DNA of 64,000 nt. Source: Steroidobacteraceae bacterium. GTDB lineage: Bacteria; Pseudomonadota; Gammaproteobacteria; Steroidobacterales; Steroidobacteraceae. This document shows positions 29,730 through 38,369 of this stretch, piece by piece. How positions within the stretch are numbered: position 1 is the first letter of the stretch; every line of letters begins with the position of its first letter. A program made the translations under genes and the position numbers. The stretch lies in NCBI GenBank assembly GCA_019187185.1, contig JABAQU010000003.1:1-64000 (forward strand), given 5' to 3'. The notes under the pieces are model-generated. The model was not told where the DNA came from. It worked only from the letters and a program-made list of their open reading frames with translations, and searched no databases.

Positions 29730-29936
29730 TCAGCGACGCGGCGAGGCGTCGCGGGAATTGCGCTTCAGGTGGCGCTTCACGGCCGCCGCCTTCTTGCGTT
29801 TCCGTTCCTGGGTCGGCTTTTCGTAGAATTCCCGACGGCGCAGCTCCGTGAGGACGCCCGCTTTTTCGCACGCACGCTTGAAACGGCGCAGCGCGGCGTC
29901 GAAAAACTCGTTCTCGCGTACACGAACGCTCGGCAT
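29730..29936 (-). CDS. rpsU: 30S ribosomal protein S21
   Basis: 68 aa, strongly basic. [54 protein letters not shown] is the S21 signature throughout; the family is usually about 70 residues. Component of the small ribosomal subunit near the platform, needed for initiation. First gene of the operon that continues into yqeY, dnaG and rpoD, linking translation, replication and transcription. Confidence 0.96.
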   Translation of the reverse strand: MPSVRVRENEFFDAALRRFKRACEKAGVLTELRRREFYEKPTQERKRKKAAAVKRHLKRNSRDASPRR

Positions 29937-29999
29937 CGGAACCTCAACTGATTGATTTGACTGGATTTATGCCCCGTCCCTCAGGGCACAAGGGCGGGA

Positions 30000-30028
30000 A
30001 TTCTAAGTGCCTCACGGTAAAAACGCAA
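30000..30028 (-). promoter_or_regulatory. Promoter of the rpsU-dnaG-rpoD operon
   Basis: On the minus strand TTGCGT (30028-30023), 17-nt spacer, TAGAAT (30005-30000). The predicted start is near 29993, giving a leader of about 57 nt before rpsU. The -35 box overlaps the first bases before the tsaD ATG, so the two divergent promoters interleave. Confidence 0.6.
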
Positions 30029-30029
30029 A

Positions 30030-31079
30030 ATGCGCGTGCTCGCGATCGAATCCTCCTGTGACGAAAGCGCCGTCGCGGTCCTCGACCGCGGGCGGGGACT
30101 GCTCGCGCACGTGCTGTTCTCGCAAGTGGACCTGCACCGCATCTACGGCGGGGTCGTGCCCGAACTCGCGGCGCGCGACCACGTGCGCCGGCTCGTTCCG
30201 CTCGTGCGCGAGGCGCTCGACAGGGCCGGCTCGACGCGGCGGGACATCACCGGCATCGCCTACACCGCAGGCCCCGGCCTGATCGGCGCGTTGCTCACCG
30301 GCGCCTCGCTCGCACGCAGCCTCGCGTACGCGTGGGACGTGCCCGCCGTCAACGTGCATCACCTCGAGGGGCACCTGCTCGCGCCGTTGCTCGAAGAGGA
30401 TCCGCCGCCTTTTCCCCACGTCGCGCTGCTCGTGTCGGGCGGCCACACGCTGCTCGCGCTCGTGCGTGGCGTCGGCGAGTACCAGCTGCTCGGCGAGACG
30501 CGCGACGACGCGGCGGGCGAGGCGTTCGACAAGACGGCGAAGCTCCTCGGCCTGCCGTACCCCGGCGGCCCCGAACTGGCGCGCCTCGCCACCGAGGGGC
30601 GCGCGGGAGCCTACGATTTTCCACGCCCGATGCTCGACCGCCCCGGGCTCGAATTCAGCTTCTCGGGCCTGAAGACCGCGGTGAGTCTCGCGGTGAAGGC
30701 GCCGGGCTTCGATCCGGCGCGCCGCGCCGATGTCGCGCAGGGCGTGCAGGCCGCGATCGTGGATACGCTCGTCGCGAAGGCATTGCGTGCGCTCGACGAG
30801 ACCGCGCTCGATACGCTCGTGGTCGCGGGTGGCGTCGGCGCGAATCGTGCGCTGCGCACGGCGCTGGCGGCGGCAGCGGCGCAGCGCGGCGTGCGCGTGC
30901 ATTGGCCACGCATCGAGTTCTGCACGGACAACGCCGCGATGATCGCGGTCGCGGGACTCGCGCGCCTCGCGGCGGGCGAACAGTCGGGTCTCGCGATCGA
31001 GGCACGTGCCCAGTGGCCGCTCACGAGCCTGGTGCCGCCGGGCGCCGCTGTGCAAGCTCCCGACCCTCTCCCTGCCTGA
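30030..31079 (+). CDS. tsaD: tRNA N6-threonylcarbamoyladenosine synthase TsaD
   Basis: Transfers threonylcarbamoyl to A37 of ANN-decoding tRNAs with TsaB/E. 349 aa. ASKHA fold; Fe/metal ligands His111 and His115 in [10 protein letters not shown] match E. coli numbering, and the late metal Asp is in [24 protein letters not shown] and SGGHT loops bind the nucleotide. Divergent from rpsU, the classical gammaproteobacterial arrangement. The ATG is 6 nt after a TAAAAA box (30018-30023), so a leaderless start is possible but weakly supported. Confidence 0.97.
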   Translation: MRVLAIESSCDESAVAVLDRGRGLLAHVLFSQVDLHRIYGGVVPELAARDHVRRLVPLVREALDRAGSTRRDITGIAYTAGPGLIGALLTGASLARSLAYAWDVPAVNVHHLEGHLLAPLLEEDPPPFPHVALLVSGGHTLLALVRGVGEYQLLGETRDDAAGEAFDKTAKLLGLPYPGGPELARLATEGRAGAYDFPRPMLDRPGLEFSFSGLKTAVSLAVKAPGFDPARRADVAQGVQAAIVDTLVAKALRALDETALDTLVVAGGVGANRALRTALAAAAAQRGVRVHWPRIEFCTDNAAMIAVAGLARLAAGEQSGLAIEARAQWPLTSLVPPGAAVQAPDPLPA

Positions 31080-31096
31080 CCGTGAAAGACCCGAGC

Positions 31097-31492
31097 ATGA
31101 GCCATGGCGCCGCCCCCGACCGGATCTTCCTGCGAGGACTCGCCATCGACTGCGTGATCGGCTTCATCGAGTGGGAACGTCGCATCAGGCAGACGGTGGT
31201 CATCGACCTCGAGCTGCCGGTCGATTGCCGCGCCGCCGCGGTGCGCGACCGGGTCGAGGACACCCTCGACTACAAGAAGGTCGCCAAGCGCGTGATCGCG
31301 TTCGTCGAGGGCTCGAGTTTCCAGCTCGTCGAGACGCTGGCCGAACGCATCGCGCAGCTGATCCTCGAGGAATTCGCGCTCGCGTGGGTGCGCGTGTCGG
31401 TCAACAAGCCGGGCGCCATCCGCGGGTCGCGCGATGTCGGCGTCACGATCGAGCGCACGCGCGATACCGGTGCGCGCGACGAGGCTTCATGA
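31097..31492 (+). CDS. folB: Dihydroneopterin aldolase FolB
   Basis: Folate pathway aldolase/epimerase acting on 7,8-dihydroneopterin. 131 aa, T-fold. DRIFLRGLAIDCVIGFIEWERRIRQTVVIDLEL is the family N-terminus with the conserved Glu; catalytic Lys is in VNKPGAIRGSRDVGV. A GTG 15 nt upstream is an alternative start. Forms an operon with folK (ATGA overlap) downstream of tsaD (17-nt gap). Confidence 0.93.
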   Translation: MSHGAAPDRIFLRGLAIDCVIGFIEWERRIRQTVVIDLELPVDCRAAAVRDRVEDTLDYKKVAKRVIAFVEGSSFQLVETLAERIAQLILEEFALAWVRVSVNKPGAIRGSRDVGVTIERTRDTGARDEAS

Positions 31493-31974
31493 CGCCGGTG
31501 CTCGTCGCCGCCGGCAGCAACATCGAGCCGCTGCGCCATCTCGCGGCGGCGGTCCGCGATCTCGCGCAGGCTTTCCCGGGGATGCGTCGCTCGGCGGCGT
31601 ACCGCAATGCCGCCGTCGGCTTCGACGGCGACGACTTCATCAATCTCGTCGTCGCGTTCGACAGCGCGCTGCCACCGGCGACGATCCTCTCGCGCCTGCA
31701 CGCCATCGAGGCGCGCTGCGGCCGCGCGCGCGCGGCGCCGAAGTGGGCGCCCCGTTCGATGGACCTCGATCTGCTGCTGTACGGGGATCTCGTGCTCGAT
31801 ACGCCGGAGCTGCGGTTGCCGCGCCCCGATCTCGCACGGCGGGCCTACATGCTCGGGCCCGCAGCGGAAGTCGCCCCCGATCTGCGTCATCCAACGCTCG
31901 GCCTGACGCTCGGAGAATTATGGGCGCGCTTCAACCGCGACGCGCATGCGCTCGTGCCCGTTGCGCTGCCGTAG
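31489..31974 (+). CDS. folK: HPPK, 6-hydroxymethyl-7,8-dihydropterin pyrophosphokinase
   Basis: Transfers pyrophosphate from ATP to hydroxymethyl-dihydropterin, the step after FolB. 161 aa. VLVAAGSNIEPLRHLAAAV opens the fold; the Mg-binding Asp pair is in RSMDLDLLLYG, and LRLPRPDLARRAYML is the family end motif with H replaced by D in the usual LPHPR. Overlaps folB by 4 nt. The pteridine reductase gene folM is convergent 26 nt beyond. Confidence 0.93.
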   Translation: MTPVLVAAGSNIEPLRHLAAAVRDLAQAFPGMRRSAAYRNAAVGFDGDDFINLVVAFDSALPPATILSRLHAIEARCGRARAAPKWAPRSMDLDLLLYGDLVLDTPELRLPRPDLARRAYMLGPAAEVAPDLRHPTLGLTLGELWARFNRDAHALVPVALP

Positions 31975-32000
31975 GGAGCGCGCCGATGCCGACCCGCGCG

Positions 32001-32765
32001 CTATCCGCCGAGACTGCGGCCGCCGTCGACCGCGAGGATCTGGCCCGTGACGAACGGCGCGTCGACGGCAAAGTAGCGCGCTGCGAGTGCCACATCGTGC
32101 GGCGAGCCCATGCGCTTCAGCGCCGTGCGGGCAACGATCTCGGCCTTGAGTGTGTCGTCGGCGCCGCCGACCGGCCACATCACGGGGCCTGGGGCGATCG
32201 CGTTGACGCGCACCTCGGGCGCGAGCTCGCGCGCGAGCGAGCGTGTCAGCATTACGAGGCCGGCCTTGGCGATCGAGTAGGTGGTGTGCCGGCGCAGCGG
32301 CCGCCGGCCATGGATGTCGGCGAGGTTGACGATGAGGCCGCGCGCGGTGCGCAGCGCGGGCGCCGCGGCCTGCGACAGGAAGAGGGGTGCCTTCAGGTTC
32401 GTCCCGAGGAGGTCCTCCCACGCGGCCTCGTCGATTTCGCCGACCGGTGTCGCGTAGAAAGTCGAGGCATTGTTGACGAGCACGTCGAGACGGCCGAAGG
32501 TGCCGAGCACCGAGTCGATCAGTTGCGGCAGCTGTGGCGTCGCGAGAAGGTCGGCGGCAAAGCCCGCGGCCGACTGCGAACGCTCGCCGTTCAGTTCGGC
32601 GACGAGCGCGGCGGCCTCTGCCGAGGAGCGGCGGTAATGGACTGCCACCTGCGCGCCGGCCGCATGCAGTGTGCGCACGATCTCGGCGCCGACGCGCCGT
32701 GCGCCGCCGGTCACGAGCGCCACCTTGCCGGCCAGTGGCCCGGCGCTTTCGAGCGGAGCGTTCAT
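32001..32765 (-). CDS. folM: Pteridine reductase / dihydromonapterin reductase-like SDR
   Basis: NAD(P)H-dependent short-chain dehydrogenase of the pteridine reductase group, 254 aa. Cofactor loop GGARRVG (residues 20-26; the ARRVG form is diagnostic of pteridine reductases), NNAS motif, catalytic Ser/Asp-type ADIHG and Tyr-x3-Lys in YSIAKAG, and NAIAPGPVMWP. Placed next to folB-folK, consistent with pterin metabolism. Its ATG shares base 32765 with the TTG start of the divergent midA-like gene. Confidence 0.9.
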   Translation of the reverse strand: MNAPLESAGPLAGKVALVTGGARRVGAEIVRTLHAAGAQVAVHYRRSSAEAAALVAELNGERSQSAAGFAADLLATPQLPQLIDSVLGTFGRLDVLVNNASTFYATPVGEIDEAAWEDLLGTNLKAPLFLSQAAAPALRTARGLIVNLADIHGRRPLRRHTTYSIAKAGLVMLTRSLARELAPEVRVNAIAPGPVMWPVGGADDTLKAEIVARTALKRMGSPHDVALAARYFAVDAPFVTGQILAVDGGRSLGG

Positions 32766-33910
32766 TGGCCGAGCTTACACTGACCCCGGACGAGGCGGCG
32801 CACGAGGCGCGCGTGCTCGATCTCGTCCGCGCGCGCATCGCCGCCGCGGGTGGCGCGCTGCCGTTCGCCGATTTCATGGCACTCGCGCTCTATGCGCCGG
32901 GCCTCGGCTACTACAGCGCAGGGGCGCGCAAGTTCGGTGCCGGCGGGGATTTCACGACGGCGCCCGAGCTCTCGCCACTCTTCGGGCGCTGCCTCGCGCG
33001 CCAGTGCCGCGAGGTACTCGCCGTTACCGGTGGCGCGATCCTCGAGTTCGGCGCCGGCACCGGCGCACTCGCTGCAACCGTGCTCGCGGCGCTGGCCGAC
33101 ATGCGCGCGCTGCCCGAACGCTACCTGATCCTCGAAGTGAGCGCGGACCTGCGCTCGCGGCAGCAGATGCGCATCGCGCAGCTCCCGACCGCGCTCGCCG
33201 GGCGCGTCGAGTGGCTCGACCGGCTGCCCGACGAGCCGCTCGCGGGAGTCGTCCTCGCCAACGAGGTGCTGGATGCGCTGCCCTGCGAGCGCTTCGTCGT
33301 GCGGGGCGGCGAGGCGTACCGGCTCGGCGTCGCCGTCGATGCGAGGGGCGCGCTCGAGGCCGTGGAACTCGCGACGACGCTCGCGCTGCCCGCAGGAATC
33401 GATGGGGCGGCGCTCCCGGAGGGTTATCAGGGCGAGCTGCGGCCGTCGATTGCGCCCTGGATCGGCAGTGCCGCGGCGGCGCTCGGGCACGGACTGCTGC
33501 TCGCGTGTGATTACGGGGACGCGCGCGCGCCGCTCTATCACGCGGACCGGATCGACGGCACGCTCTTGTGCCACTTCCGCCATCGCGCACACGGCAATCC
33601 GTTCATCCATGTGGGCCTGCAGGACATCACGGCATGGGTCGACTTCACCGCGGTGGCCGAAGCGGCGAGCGCGGCAGGACTCGAGGTCGCGGGTTTTGCG
33701 ACGCAGGCGGCGCTGCTGCTCGCGCTCGGCATCGAGCGCGACGTGGCTGCGGTGCCGGACGAGCGCACGCGCTACGCGCGTGCCACCGAGGCGCGCCTGC
33801 TCCTGCTGCCGACGGCGATGGGCGAGAGCTTCAAGGCGATCGCGCTGACGCGCGGCCTCGATGCCGCGCTCAGCGGATTTTCGCTGCAGGATCTGCGCCA
33901 CCGGCTGTGA
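32765..33910 (+). CDS. MidA-like class I SAM methyltransferase (COG1565)
   Basis: 381 aa. Family markers: [44 protein letters not shown], then motif [17 protein letters not shown], and [12 protein letters not shown]. In mitochondria the relative NDUFAF7/MidA methylates a complex I subunit; the bacterial substrate is unknown. No ATG is in frame near the conserved start; TTG at 32765 has GGAG 6 nt upstream and is chosen. The 3' end overlaps the convergent cca gene by 41 nt. Confidence 0.88.
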   Translation: MAELTLTPDEAAHEARVLDLVRARIAAAGGALPFADFMALALYAPGLGYYSAGARKFGAGGDFTTAPELSPLFGRCLARQCREVLAVTGGAILEFGAGTGALAATVLAALADMRALPERYLILEVSADLRSRQQMRIAQLPTALAGRVEWLDRLPDEPLAGVVLANEVLDALPCERFVVRGGEAYRLGVAVDARGALEAVELATTLALPAGIDGAALPEGYQGELRPSIAPWIGSAAAALGHGLLLACDYGDARAPLYHADRIDGTLLCHFRHRAHGNPFIHVGLQDITAWVDFTAVAEAASAAGLEVAGFATQAALLLALGIERDVAAVPDERTRYARATEARLLLLPTAMGESFKAIALTRGLDAALSGFSLQDLRHRL

Positions 33911-35138
33911 GCTGGCACTCCCGCGCCTTGACCGCGGCGATCGCCTGGGCCCGCAGCTCGTGCAAGCGCGCGCCGATCTGCGCCCCGCCGAGTCCCGCGC
34001 GCGCGGACTCGTCGAGCGCAACCGCACGCGCGGCGGCGTGGCAGCCGCGCAGGTAGTCGGCCTGCGGATAGGCTCGCGCCTCCAAGCCCTGCCGGCCGCG
34101 CGCGTCGGCTTCGCACGCGAGCAGCAGGTCCTCGAAGCGTTCCGGGCGTCGAAACGCATCGGTGCGCTCGAGCATCGCGAGGATCGTCGTCGGGCGCAGT
34201 TCGGCCGCGCGATGCACGTCGCAGTGGTAACGCGCGGCGAGCTTCGCGAGCTCGCGGTGGTCGTTCGGGATGCGCAGGCGATCGCACAACGCATCGACGA
34301 GGGCGACACCCGCGACCTCGTGCCCGTGGTGCATCGGCCAGCGCTCGCGCGGCGTGCGCCCCTTGCCGAGATCGTGGGTGAGCGCGGCAAAGCGCACGGC
34401 GGGCGATTCGCTCAGTCGTGCGGCCTGCGCCAGCACCATCAGCGTATGCACGCCGGCGTCGATCTCGGGGTGCCACTGCGCGGGCTGCGGCACGCCGAAC
34501 AGCGCGTCGATCTCCGGAAACACGACGGCGAGCGCGCCGCATTCGCGCAGCACTTCGAAGTAGACGTCGGGCCGCGCGGTCGCGAGCGCGCGCGCGGTCT
34601 CCTGCCACACGCGCTCGGCGACGAGCGCGCCTGCCTCGCCGCGCTCCACCATCGAGCGCATCAGCGCGCGCGTGTCGGCGGCGATGGCGAAGCCGAGCGG
34701 CGCAAAGCGCGCCGCGAAGCGCGCGACGCGCAGGATGCGCACCGGGTCCTCGACGAACGCCGGCGACACATGACGCAGCACCCGCGCGTCGAGGTCGCGC
34801 TGCCCGCCGTGGGGATCGATGAGCTCGCCGTCCGTGGTGCGCGCCATCGCGTTCACGGTGAGGTCCCGCCGCGCGAGGTCATCCTCGAGCGAGACATCGG
34901 GCGAGAACTCGGTCACGAAGCCACGGTAGCCCGGCCCGGTCTTGCGCTCGAGGCGCGCGAGCGCGTATTCCTCCTTCGTCTCGGGGTGCAGGAACACCGG
35001 GAATTCGCGGCCGACGCTCGTGTAACCCGCGCGCGTCAGCTCCTCCGGCGTTGCCCCGACCACGACCCAGTCGCGCTCGCGCACGGGCAGCCCAAGCGCG
35101 GCGTCCCGGACTGCGCCACCGACCAAGTACACTCGCAT
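33870..35138 (-). CDS. cca: CCA tRNA nucleotidyltransferase
   Basis: Adds or repairs the 3' CCA end of tRNAs; needed here because the tRNA at 12285 lacks an encoded CCA. 422 aa, bacterial multifunctional type. Residues 1-12 [23 protein letters not shown] carries the catalytic acidic pair, DLTVNAMA and [17 protein letters not shown] follow, and an HD-type phosphohydrolase domain ([11 protein letters not shown]) is present. The C-terminus overlaps the convergent methyltransferase gene. Confidence 0.95.
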   Translation of the reverse strand: MRVYLVGGAVRDAALGLPVRERDWVVVGATPEELTRAGYTSVGREFPVFLHPETKEEYALARLERKTGPGYRGFVTEFSPDVSLEDDLARRDLTVNAMARTTDGELIDPHGGQRDLDARVLRHVSPAFVEDPVRILRVARFAARFAPLGFAIAADTRALMRSMVERGEAGALVAERVWQETARALATARPDVYFEVLRECGALAVVFPEIDALFGVPQPAQWHPEIDAGVHTLMVLAQAARLSESPAVRFAALTHDLGKGRTPRERWPMHHGHEVAGVALVDALCDRLRIPNDHRELAKLAARYHCDVHRAAELRPTTILAMLERTDAFRRPERFEDLLLACEADARGRQGLEARAYPQADYLRGCHAAARAVALDESARAGLGGAQIGARLHELRAQAIAAVKARECQLTAGGADPAAKIR

Positions 35139-35144
35139 CCGCGC

Positions 35145-36197
35145 ATGTTACTCGACGCCCGCTGCCTCGCGTTGCTCGCCGTTTTGCCACTGCAGGGTTG
35201 CGGCACGCTCTACGTGGCGCAGGCGGCCGCAGGCCAGTGGCACGTGATGGCGGCGCGCCGGCCGATCGCCGCAGTGGTCGCGGATCCCGCGACCCCGCCG
35301 GCACTGCGCTCGCAGCTCGAGTACGTGCGCGCGGCTCGCGAGTTTGCCTCCCACGCGCTCGCGCTGCCCGACAACGCGAGCTATCGCGCCTACGTGGCGC
35401 TCGATCGCGACTTTGTCGTGTGGAACGTGGTGGCCGCACCCGAGTTCTCCGTCGTGCCGCGCACCTGGTGCTTCCCGATCGCCGGCTGCGTCGCCTACCG
35501 CGGCTACTTCAGCGAGCGGCGCGCGCGCAACTACGCGCTCACGCTCGAGTCGCGCGGCTTTGACGTTTCCGTCGGCGGCGTCGCAGCCTACTCGACGCTC
35601 GGCCGTTTCGCGGACCCGGTCCTGTCGACGATGCTCGACTACGGCGATGCGCAGACGGCCGCGGTGATCTTTCACGAACTCGCGCACCAGGTGGTGTACG
35701 TGGCCGGCGACTCGGCATTCAACGAGGCGTTTGCCGTCACGGTCGAACAGGAAGGGCTCACGCGATGGCTCGCCGTACAGGGGCGTCCCGAGGCACTCGC
35801 AGCCTGGCGGCGGCGGCGCACGGTGCAGGCACAGGCCGCGGCGCTCTTCGCGGCGCGCCGCGAGGAGCTGCGGAGACTCTATGCGTCGCCCCTTGCGCCG
35901 CAGGCGATGCGCGATGCGAAACGCCTCGCGATGCGCGCGCTGGCGGCCGACCTGCGCGCACTGGAATTGCAAAGCGGCGTGCCGAGCGGCTACGGACGCT
36001 GGATCGAGGCGGGCATCAACAACGCCGAACTCGCGTCGGTCGCCACCTATTTCGGCTGCGTGCCGGGCTTCGAGCGGCTCCTCGCCTCGGTGGACCATGA
36101 CTTGCCGCGCTTCTATGCGGCCGTGAAGGCCCTTGCCGCGCAAAGCGCGGCCGCGCGGCGCTCCGCCGTCTGCACGAGCCCTAGCGCAGCGGAATGA
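35145..36197 (+). CDS. Lipoprotein zinc aminopeptidase (COG4324-like)
   Basis: 350 aa. The N-terminus [14 protein letters not shown] is a lipoprotein signal with lipid-modified Cys near residue 19. The HExxH metal motif is HELAHQ (His177, His181), with an early [15 protein letters not shown] segment and a downstream [12 protein letters not shown]lu supplying the third ligand; this pattern is that of the predicted aminopeptidases of COG4324. A TACACT box lies 11 nt before the ATG in the 6-nt gap to cca, so transcription starts inside or beside cca. Overlaps the degQ-like gene by 17 nt. Confidence 0.85.
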   Translation: MLLDARCLALLAVLPLQGCGTLYVAQAAAGQWHVMAARRPIAAVVADPATPPALRSQLEYVRAAREFASHALALPDNASYRAYVALDRDFVVWNVVAAPEFSVVPRTWCFPIAGCVAYRGYFSERRARNYALTLESRGFDVSVGGVAAYSTLGRFADPVLSTMLDYGDAQTAAVIFHELAHQVVYVAGDSAFNEAFAVTVEQEGLTRWLAVQGRPEALAAWRRRRTVQAQAAALFAARREELRRLYASPLAPQAMRDAKRLAMRALAADLRALELQSGVPSGYGRWIEAGINNAELASVATYFGCVPGFERLLASVDHDLPRFYAAVKALAAQSAAARRSAVCTSPSAAE

Positions 36198-37551
36198 GGA
36201 GCGCGGTACTGCCGCGGCGGACCGTCAGCACGAGCGACTGTGCGCCCCGCGCAGCCTCGCGCAGGTGGCGCAGGCTCCCGACCTGGGTGCGGTTGGCGTT
36301 CACGATGACGTCGTTCGGGCGCAGGCCGGCCTGCGCGGCAGGGCTGCCGGCATCGACGGCGCGCACGAGCACGCCGCCGGCGTTCGGCGCATCGACGAGC
36401 TGCGCGCCGACGAGACCGCGGTGGATGTCCGGCGCCGCCTCGCCGTCGTCCTCGCCGTTGCGGGCCGATGCGTCGACCGGCGTCTCGGCGATCGTCGCGG
36501 TCGCGTGGCGCGGCTTGCCGTCGCGCAGGTAACCGACGTCGACCCGATCGCCGACGCGCAGCAGGCCGATCGTGTTCTGCAGGTCGGTGTTCGACCTGAC
36601 GTTCTGGTTGTTGATCGTCGTGATCACGTCGCCGGCGCGCAGGCCGGCCTTGTCGGCCGGAGATCCCTGCACGACCTCGGACACGAGCGCCCCGACGGCA
36701 TCCTTGAGGCCGAGCGACTGCGCGATGTCGGGTGTGACCGTGTAGACGCTGACCCCGAGCAGCCCGCGCTTGACGGTGCCGTACTTCACGAGCTGCTCCA
36801 TGACGTTCTTCGCCATGTTGGCAGGGATCGCAAACCCGATGCCGATGTTGCCGCCGCTTCGCGACAGGATCGCCGTATTGATGCCGATCAGCTCGCCGCG
36901 CAGGTTGACGAGTGCGCCGCCCGAATTGCCGGGATTGATCGACGCGTCGGTCTGGATGAAATCCTCGTATCCGTCGGTGATCCCCGAGCGCGACAGGCCG
37001 CTGACGATGCCCTGCGTGACCGTGTGCTGCAGGCCGAACGGATTGCCGATCGCGACGACGTAGTCGCCGACTTCGAGCCGGCTCGAATCGCCGAATGCGA
37101 GCGGCACGAGTCCGTCGTGCTTCACCTTGAGCACCGCGATATCGGAGGGCGTGTCGCTGCCGACCACTTCCGCCTTGAGGTCCGTGCCGTCCTCGAGCGT
37201 CACCGTGATCTCGCTCGCGTTTTCGATCACGTGCGCGTTCGTCAGCACGTAGCCGTTCTTCGCGTCGACGATCACGCCGGAGCCTGCGCTCTGGAACTGC
37301 CGCTCGCGCGTGCCGCCCGGGGGCACATCGAAGAAGCGGCGGAAGAACGGGTCGTCGAGCAGCGGATTCTGCGGGCCGCGCTGCTTGATCGTGCCTCGCG
37401 TCGCGATGTTGACCACCGCCGGCGAGGCGCGCCGGACGATCGGTGCGAGTGTCGGCAGTGCAGCGGACTGCGCGGCTGCGGGAACTGCAGGGAACGAGAA
37501 CGCGACGGCAACGACGACAAGGGCGCAGAGCGCCGGACGGAAGTGGCTCAT
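36181..37551 (-). CDS. degQ: Do/DegQ-type periplasmic serine protease
   Basis: Periplasmic quality-control protease of the HtrA family, 456 aa. A signal peptide is at residues 1-27; the catalytic triad is His107, Asp137 and Ser210 in TNAHVIEN, SDIAVLKV and NPGNSGGALV. Two PDZ domains follow (about 255-345 and 375-450), the first with GLLGVSVYTVTPDIA. Length and two PDZ domains fit DegP/DegQ. A TAGAAT box sits 7 nt before its ATG, and a 13-bp hairpin separates it from hsp20. Confidence 0.94.
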   Translation of the reverse strand: MSHFRPALCALVVVAVAFSFPAVPAAAQSAALPTLAPIVRRASPAVVNIATRGTIKQRGPQNPLLDDPFFRRFFDVPPGGTRERQFQSAGSGVIVDAKNGYVLTNAHVIENASEITVTLEDGTDLKAEVVGSDTPSDIAVLKVKHDGLVPLAFGDSSRLEVGDYVVAIGNPFGLQHTVTQGIVSGLSRSGITDGYEDFIQTDASINPGNSGGALVNLRGELIGINTAILSRSGGNIGIGFAIPANMAKNVMEQLVKYGTVKRGLLGVSVYTVTPDIAQSLGLKDAVGALVSEVVQGSPADKAGLRAGDVITTINNQNVRSNTDLQNTIGLLRVGDRVDVGYLRDGKPRHATATIAETPVDASARNGEDDGEAAPDIHRGLVGAQLVDAPNAGGVLVRAVDAGSPAAQAGLRPNDVIVNANRTQVGSLRHLREAARGAQSLVLTVRRGSTALLIPLR

Positions 37552-37558
37552 GGGCGGG

Positions 37559-37564
37559 ATTCTA
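37559..37564 (-). promoter_or_regulatory. -10 box TAGAAT placed for a leaderless degQ mRNA
   Basis: Reading the minus strand, TAGAAT is followed by seven bases (CCCGCCC) and then the ATG at 37551. No ribosome-binding site fits between. The -35 position would fall inside the adjacent hairpin and matches poorly. Confidence 0.4.
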
Positions 37565-37569
37565 CCGAT

Positions 37570-37602
37570 CCGGGCGCCCTCCTGAACCGGGAGGGCGCCC
37601 GG
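37570..37602 (-). terminator. 13-bp perfect hairpin after hsp20
   Basis: CCGGGCGCCCTCC at 37570-37582 pairs exactly with 37590-37602 around a 7-nt loop. It starts 7 nt beyond the hsp20 stop and could end its transcript, though no U-run follows on the minus strand. It also lies immediately upstream of the putative degQ -10 box. Confidence 0.5.
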
Positions 37603-37609
37603 TGCCTGA

Positions 37610-37975
37610 TCAGGCTGCCTCGACGGTGATGCGCTTCGGCGCGACCTTCGGCTGCTTCGGGATCGACACTTCGAGCACGCCGTTCACGTGGCGCGCGCGG
37701 ATCTCGTCGGCCACGGCATTCTCCGGCAACGAGAAACGGCGGAGGAACCTGGCCTCGCCGCGATGCTCGAACTGCCGCACGCCGCGCAAGGTGAGCACGC
37801 CCTTGTCGGCCGTGATCTCGATGTCCTTCTGTTCGACGCCGGGCAGGTCGGCACGAACGAGGTAGCGCGTGTCGTCCTCGGACACATCGACAGTGGGCAG
37901 CCATGCGAAGCCGCGGTCGAAGTCCCGCTGCAGGCGGGTGAGGAGCTGCCAGGGCTCGTACGGGGTCAGGTTCAT
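37610..37975 (-). CDS. Hsp20/alpha-crystallin family small heat-shock protein
   Basis: 121-aa holdase chaperone. The alpha-crystallin domain covers most of it: VDVSEDDTRYLVRADLPGVEQKDIEIT, GVLTLRG, RRFSLPENAVADEIRA and NGVLEVSIPK with the terminal I-x-V (ITV) motif that drives oligomer contacts. ATG 37975 is preferred over 37990: GGAGAG lies 8 nt upstream. Transcription is probably from a heat-shock promoter at 38029-38056. Confidence 0.93.
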   Translation of the reverse strand: MNLTPYEPWQLLTRLQRDFDRGFAWLPTVDVSEDDTRYLVRADLPGVEQKDIEITADKGVLTLRGVRQFEHRGEARFLRRFSLPENAVADEIRARHVNGVLEVSIPKQPKVAPKRITVEAA

Positions 37976-38028
37976 GTCGGGGCTCTCCAATAATGAAAAC
38001 GGGGTTGCGCCTTGTGCGCCTGAGCCGG

Positions 38029-38056
38029 ATTTGCGGCCCGAAAATGAAAATTCAAG
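38029..38056 (-). promoter_or_regulatory. Heat-shock (sigma-32-like) promoter of hsp20
   Basis: On the minus strand CTTGAA (38056-38051), 14-nt spacer, CCGCAAAT (38036-38029). The known sigma-32 consensus is CTTGAA-N13-15-CCCCATNT; six of the seven fixed -10 positions match except two changes shared in style with the htpG promoter. Predicted start near 38022, about 47 nt before the ATG. Confidence 0.7.
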
Positions 38057-38216
38057 TCTTTTTGGCGCCCCGACTTACCCACAACATATAGACATGCTGC
38101 CCACCGGCGCGCGCTTGTGCGGGCGCAGCAGATCGACGGTGCTTTGGCTGCATAATATGACGTAAAACACTGATAAAGCTATAAATAATCCGTGTGTCAA
38201 GTTGTGTCGCGCAGTC

Positions 38217-38245
38217 TTGACGACATGGTTTTACGTATTTAGGCT
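38217..38245 (+). promoter_or_regulatory. Candidate promoter of nrdJa-nrdJb
   Basis: TTGACG (38217-38222), 17-nt spacer, TAGGCT (38240-38245). The -35 box is strong, the -10 box weak (T, A and final T conserved). Predicted start near 38252, which places the NrdR-like palindrome across the first transcribed bases. Confidence 0.5.
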
Positions 38246-38255
38246 CGGTTCCCCA

Positions 38256-38271
38256 ACACAAGATCTTGTGT
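38256..38271. promoter_or_regulatory. NrdR-box-like perfect palindrome
   Basis: ACACAAGATCTTGTGT is a perfect 16-bp inverted repeat. The known NrdR operator is ACACwATATwTGTGT-like, palindromic and of the same length, and controls ribonucleotide reductase genes. Here it sits about 100 nt before nrdJa. NrdR boxes normally occur in pairs; a second good copy was not found, so the repressor assignment is an inference. Confidence 0.6.
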
Positions 38272-38369
38272 CGTGACAGCGGCACGGATCTCCCGGGTTG
38301 GGGGTTGCCGGGTAGCCGCCGTCAGATGGCGGGGCTGCCGCTTTGAGAAGAACATCAGGGGAGCGGCCG

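Larger units (their letters stand above)
37976..38369. other. Divergent intergenic region between hsp20 and nrdJa
   Basis: A 394-nt non-coding stretch, clearly richer in A+T than its neighbours around 38040-38260. It holds the heat-shock promoter for hsp20 at its left, a TTGACG/TAGGCT promoter and a 16-bp palindrome for nrdJa at its right, and nothing recognisable in the middle (38060-38210). No B12-box or other riboswitch motif is seen. Confidence 0.7.

Noticed and set aside
38057..38369. Cobalamin riboswitch before the B12-dependent reductase
   Set aside because: The predicted leader is too short and no B12-box-like sequence is visible.
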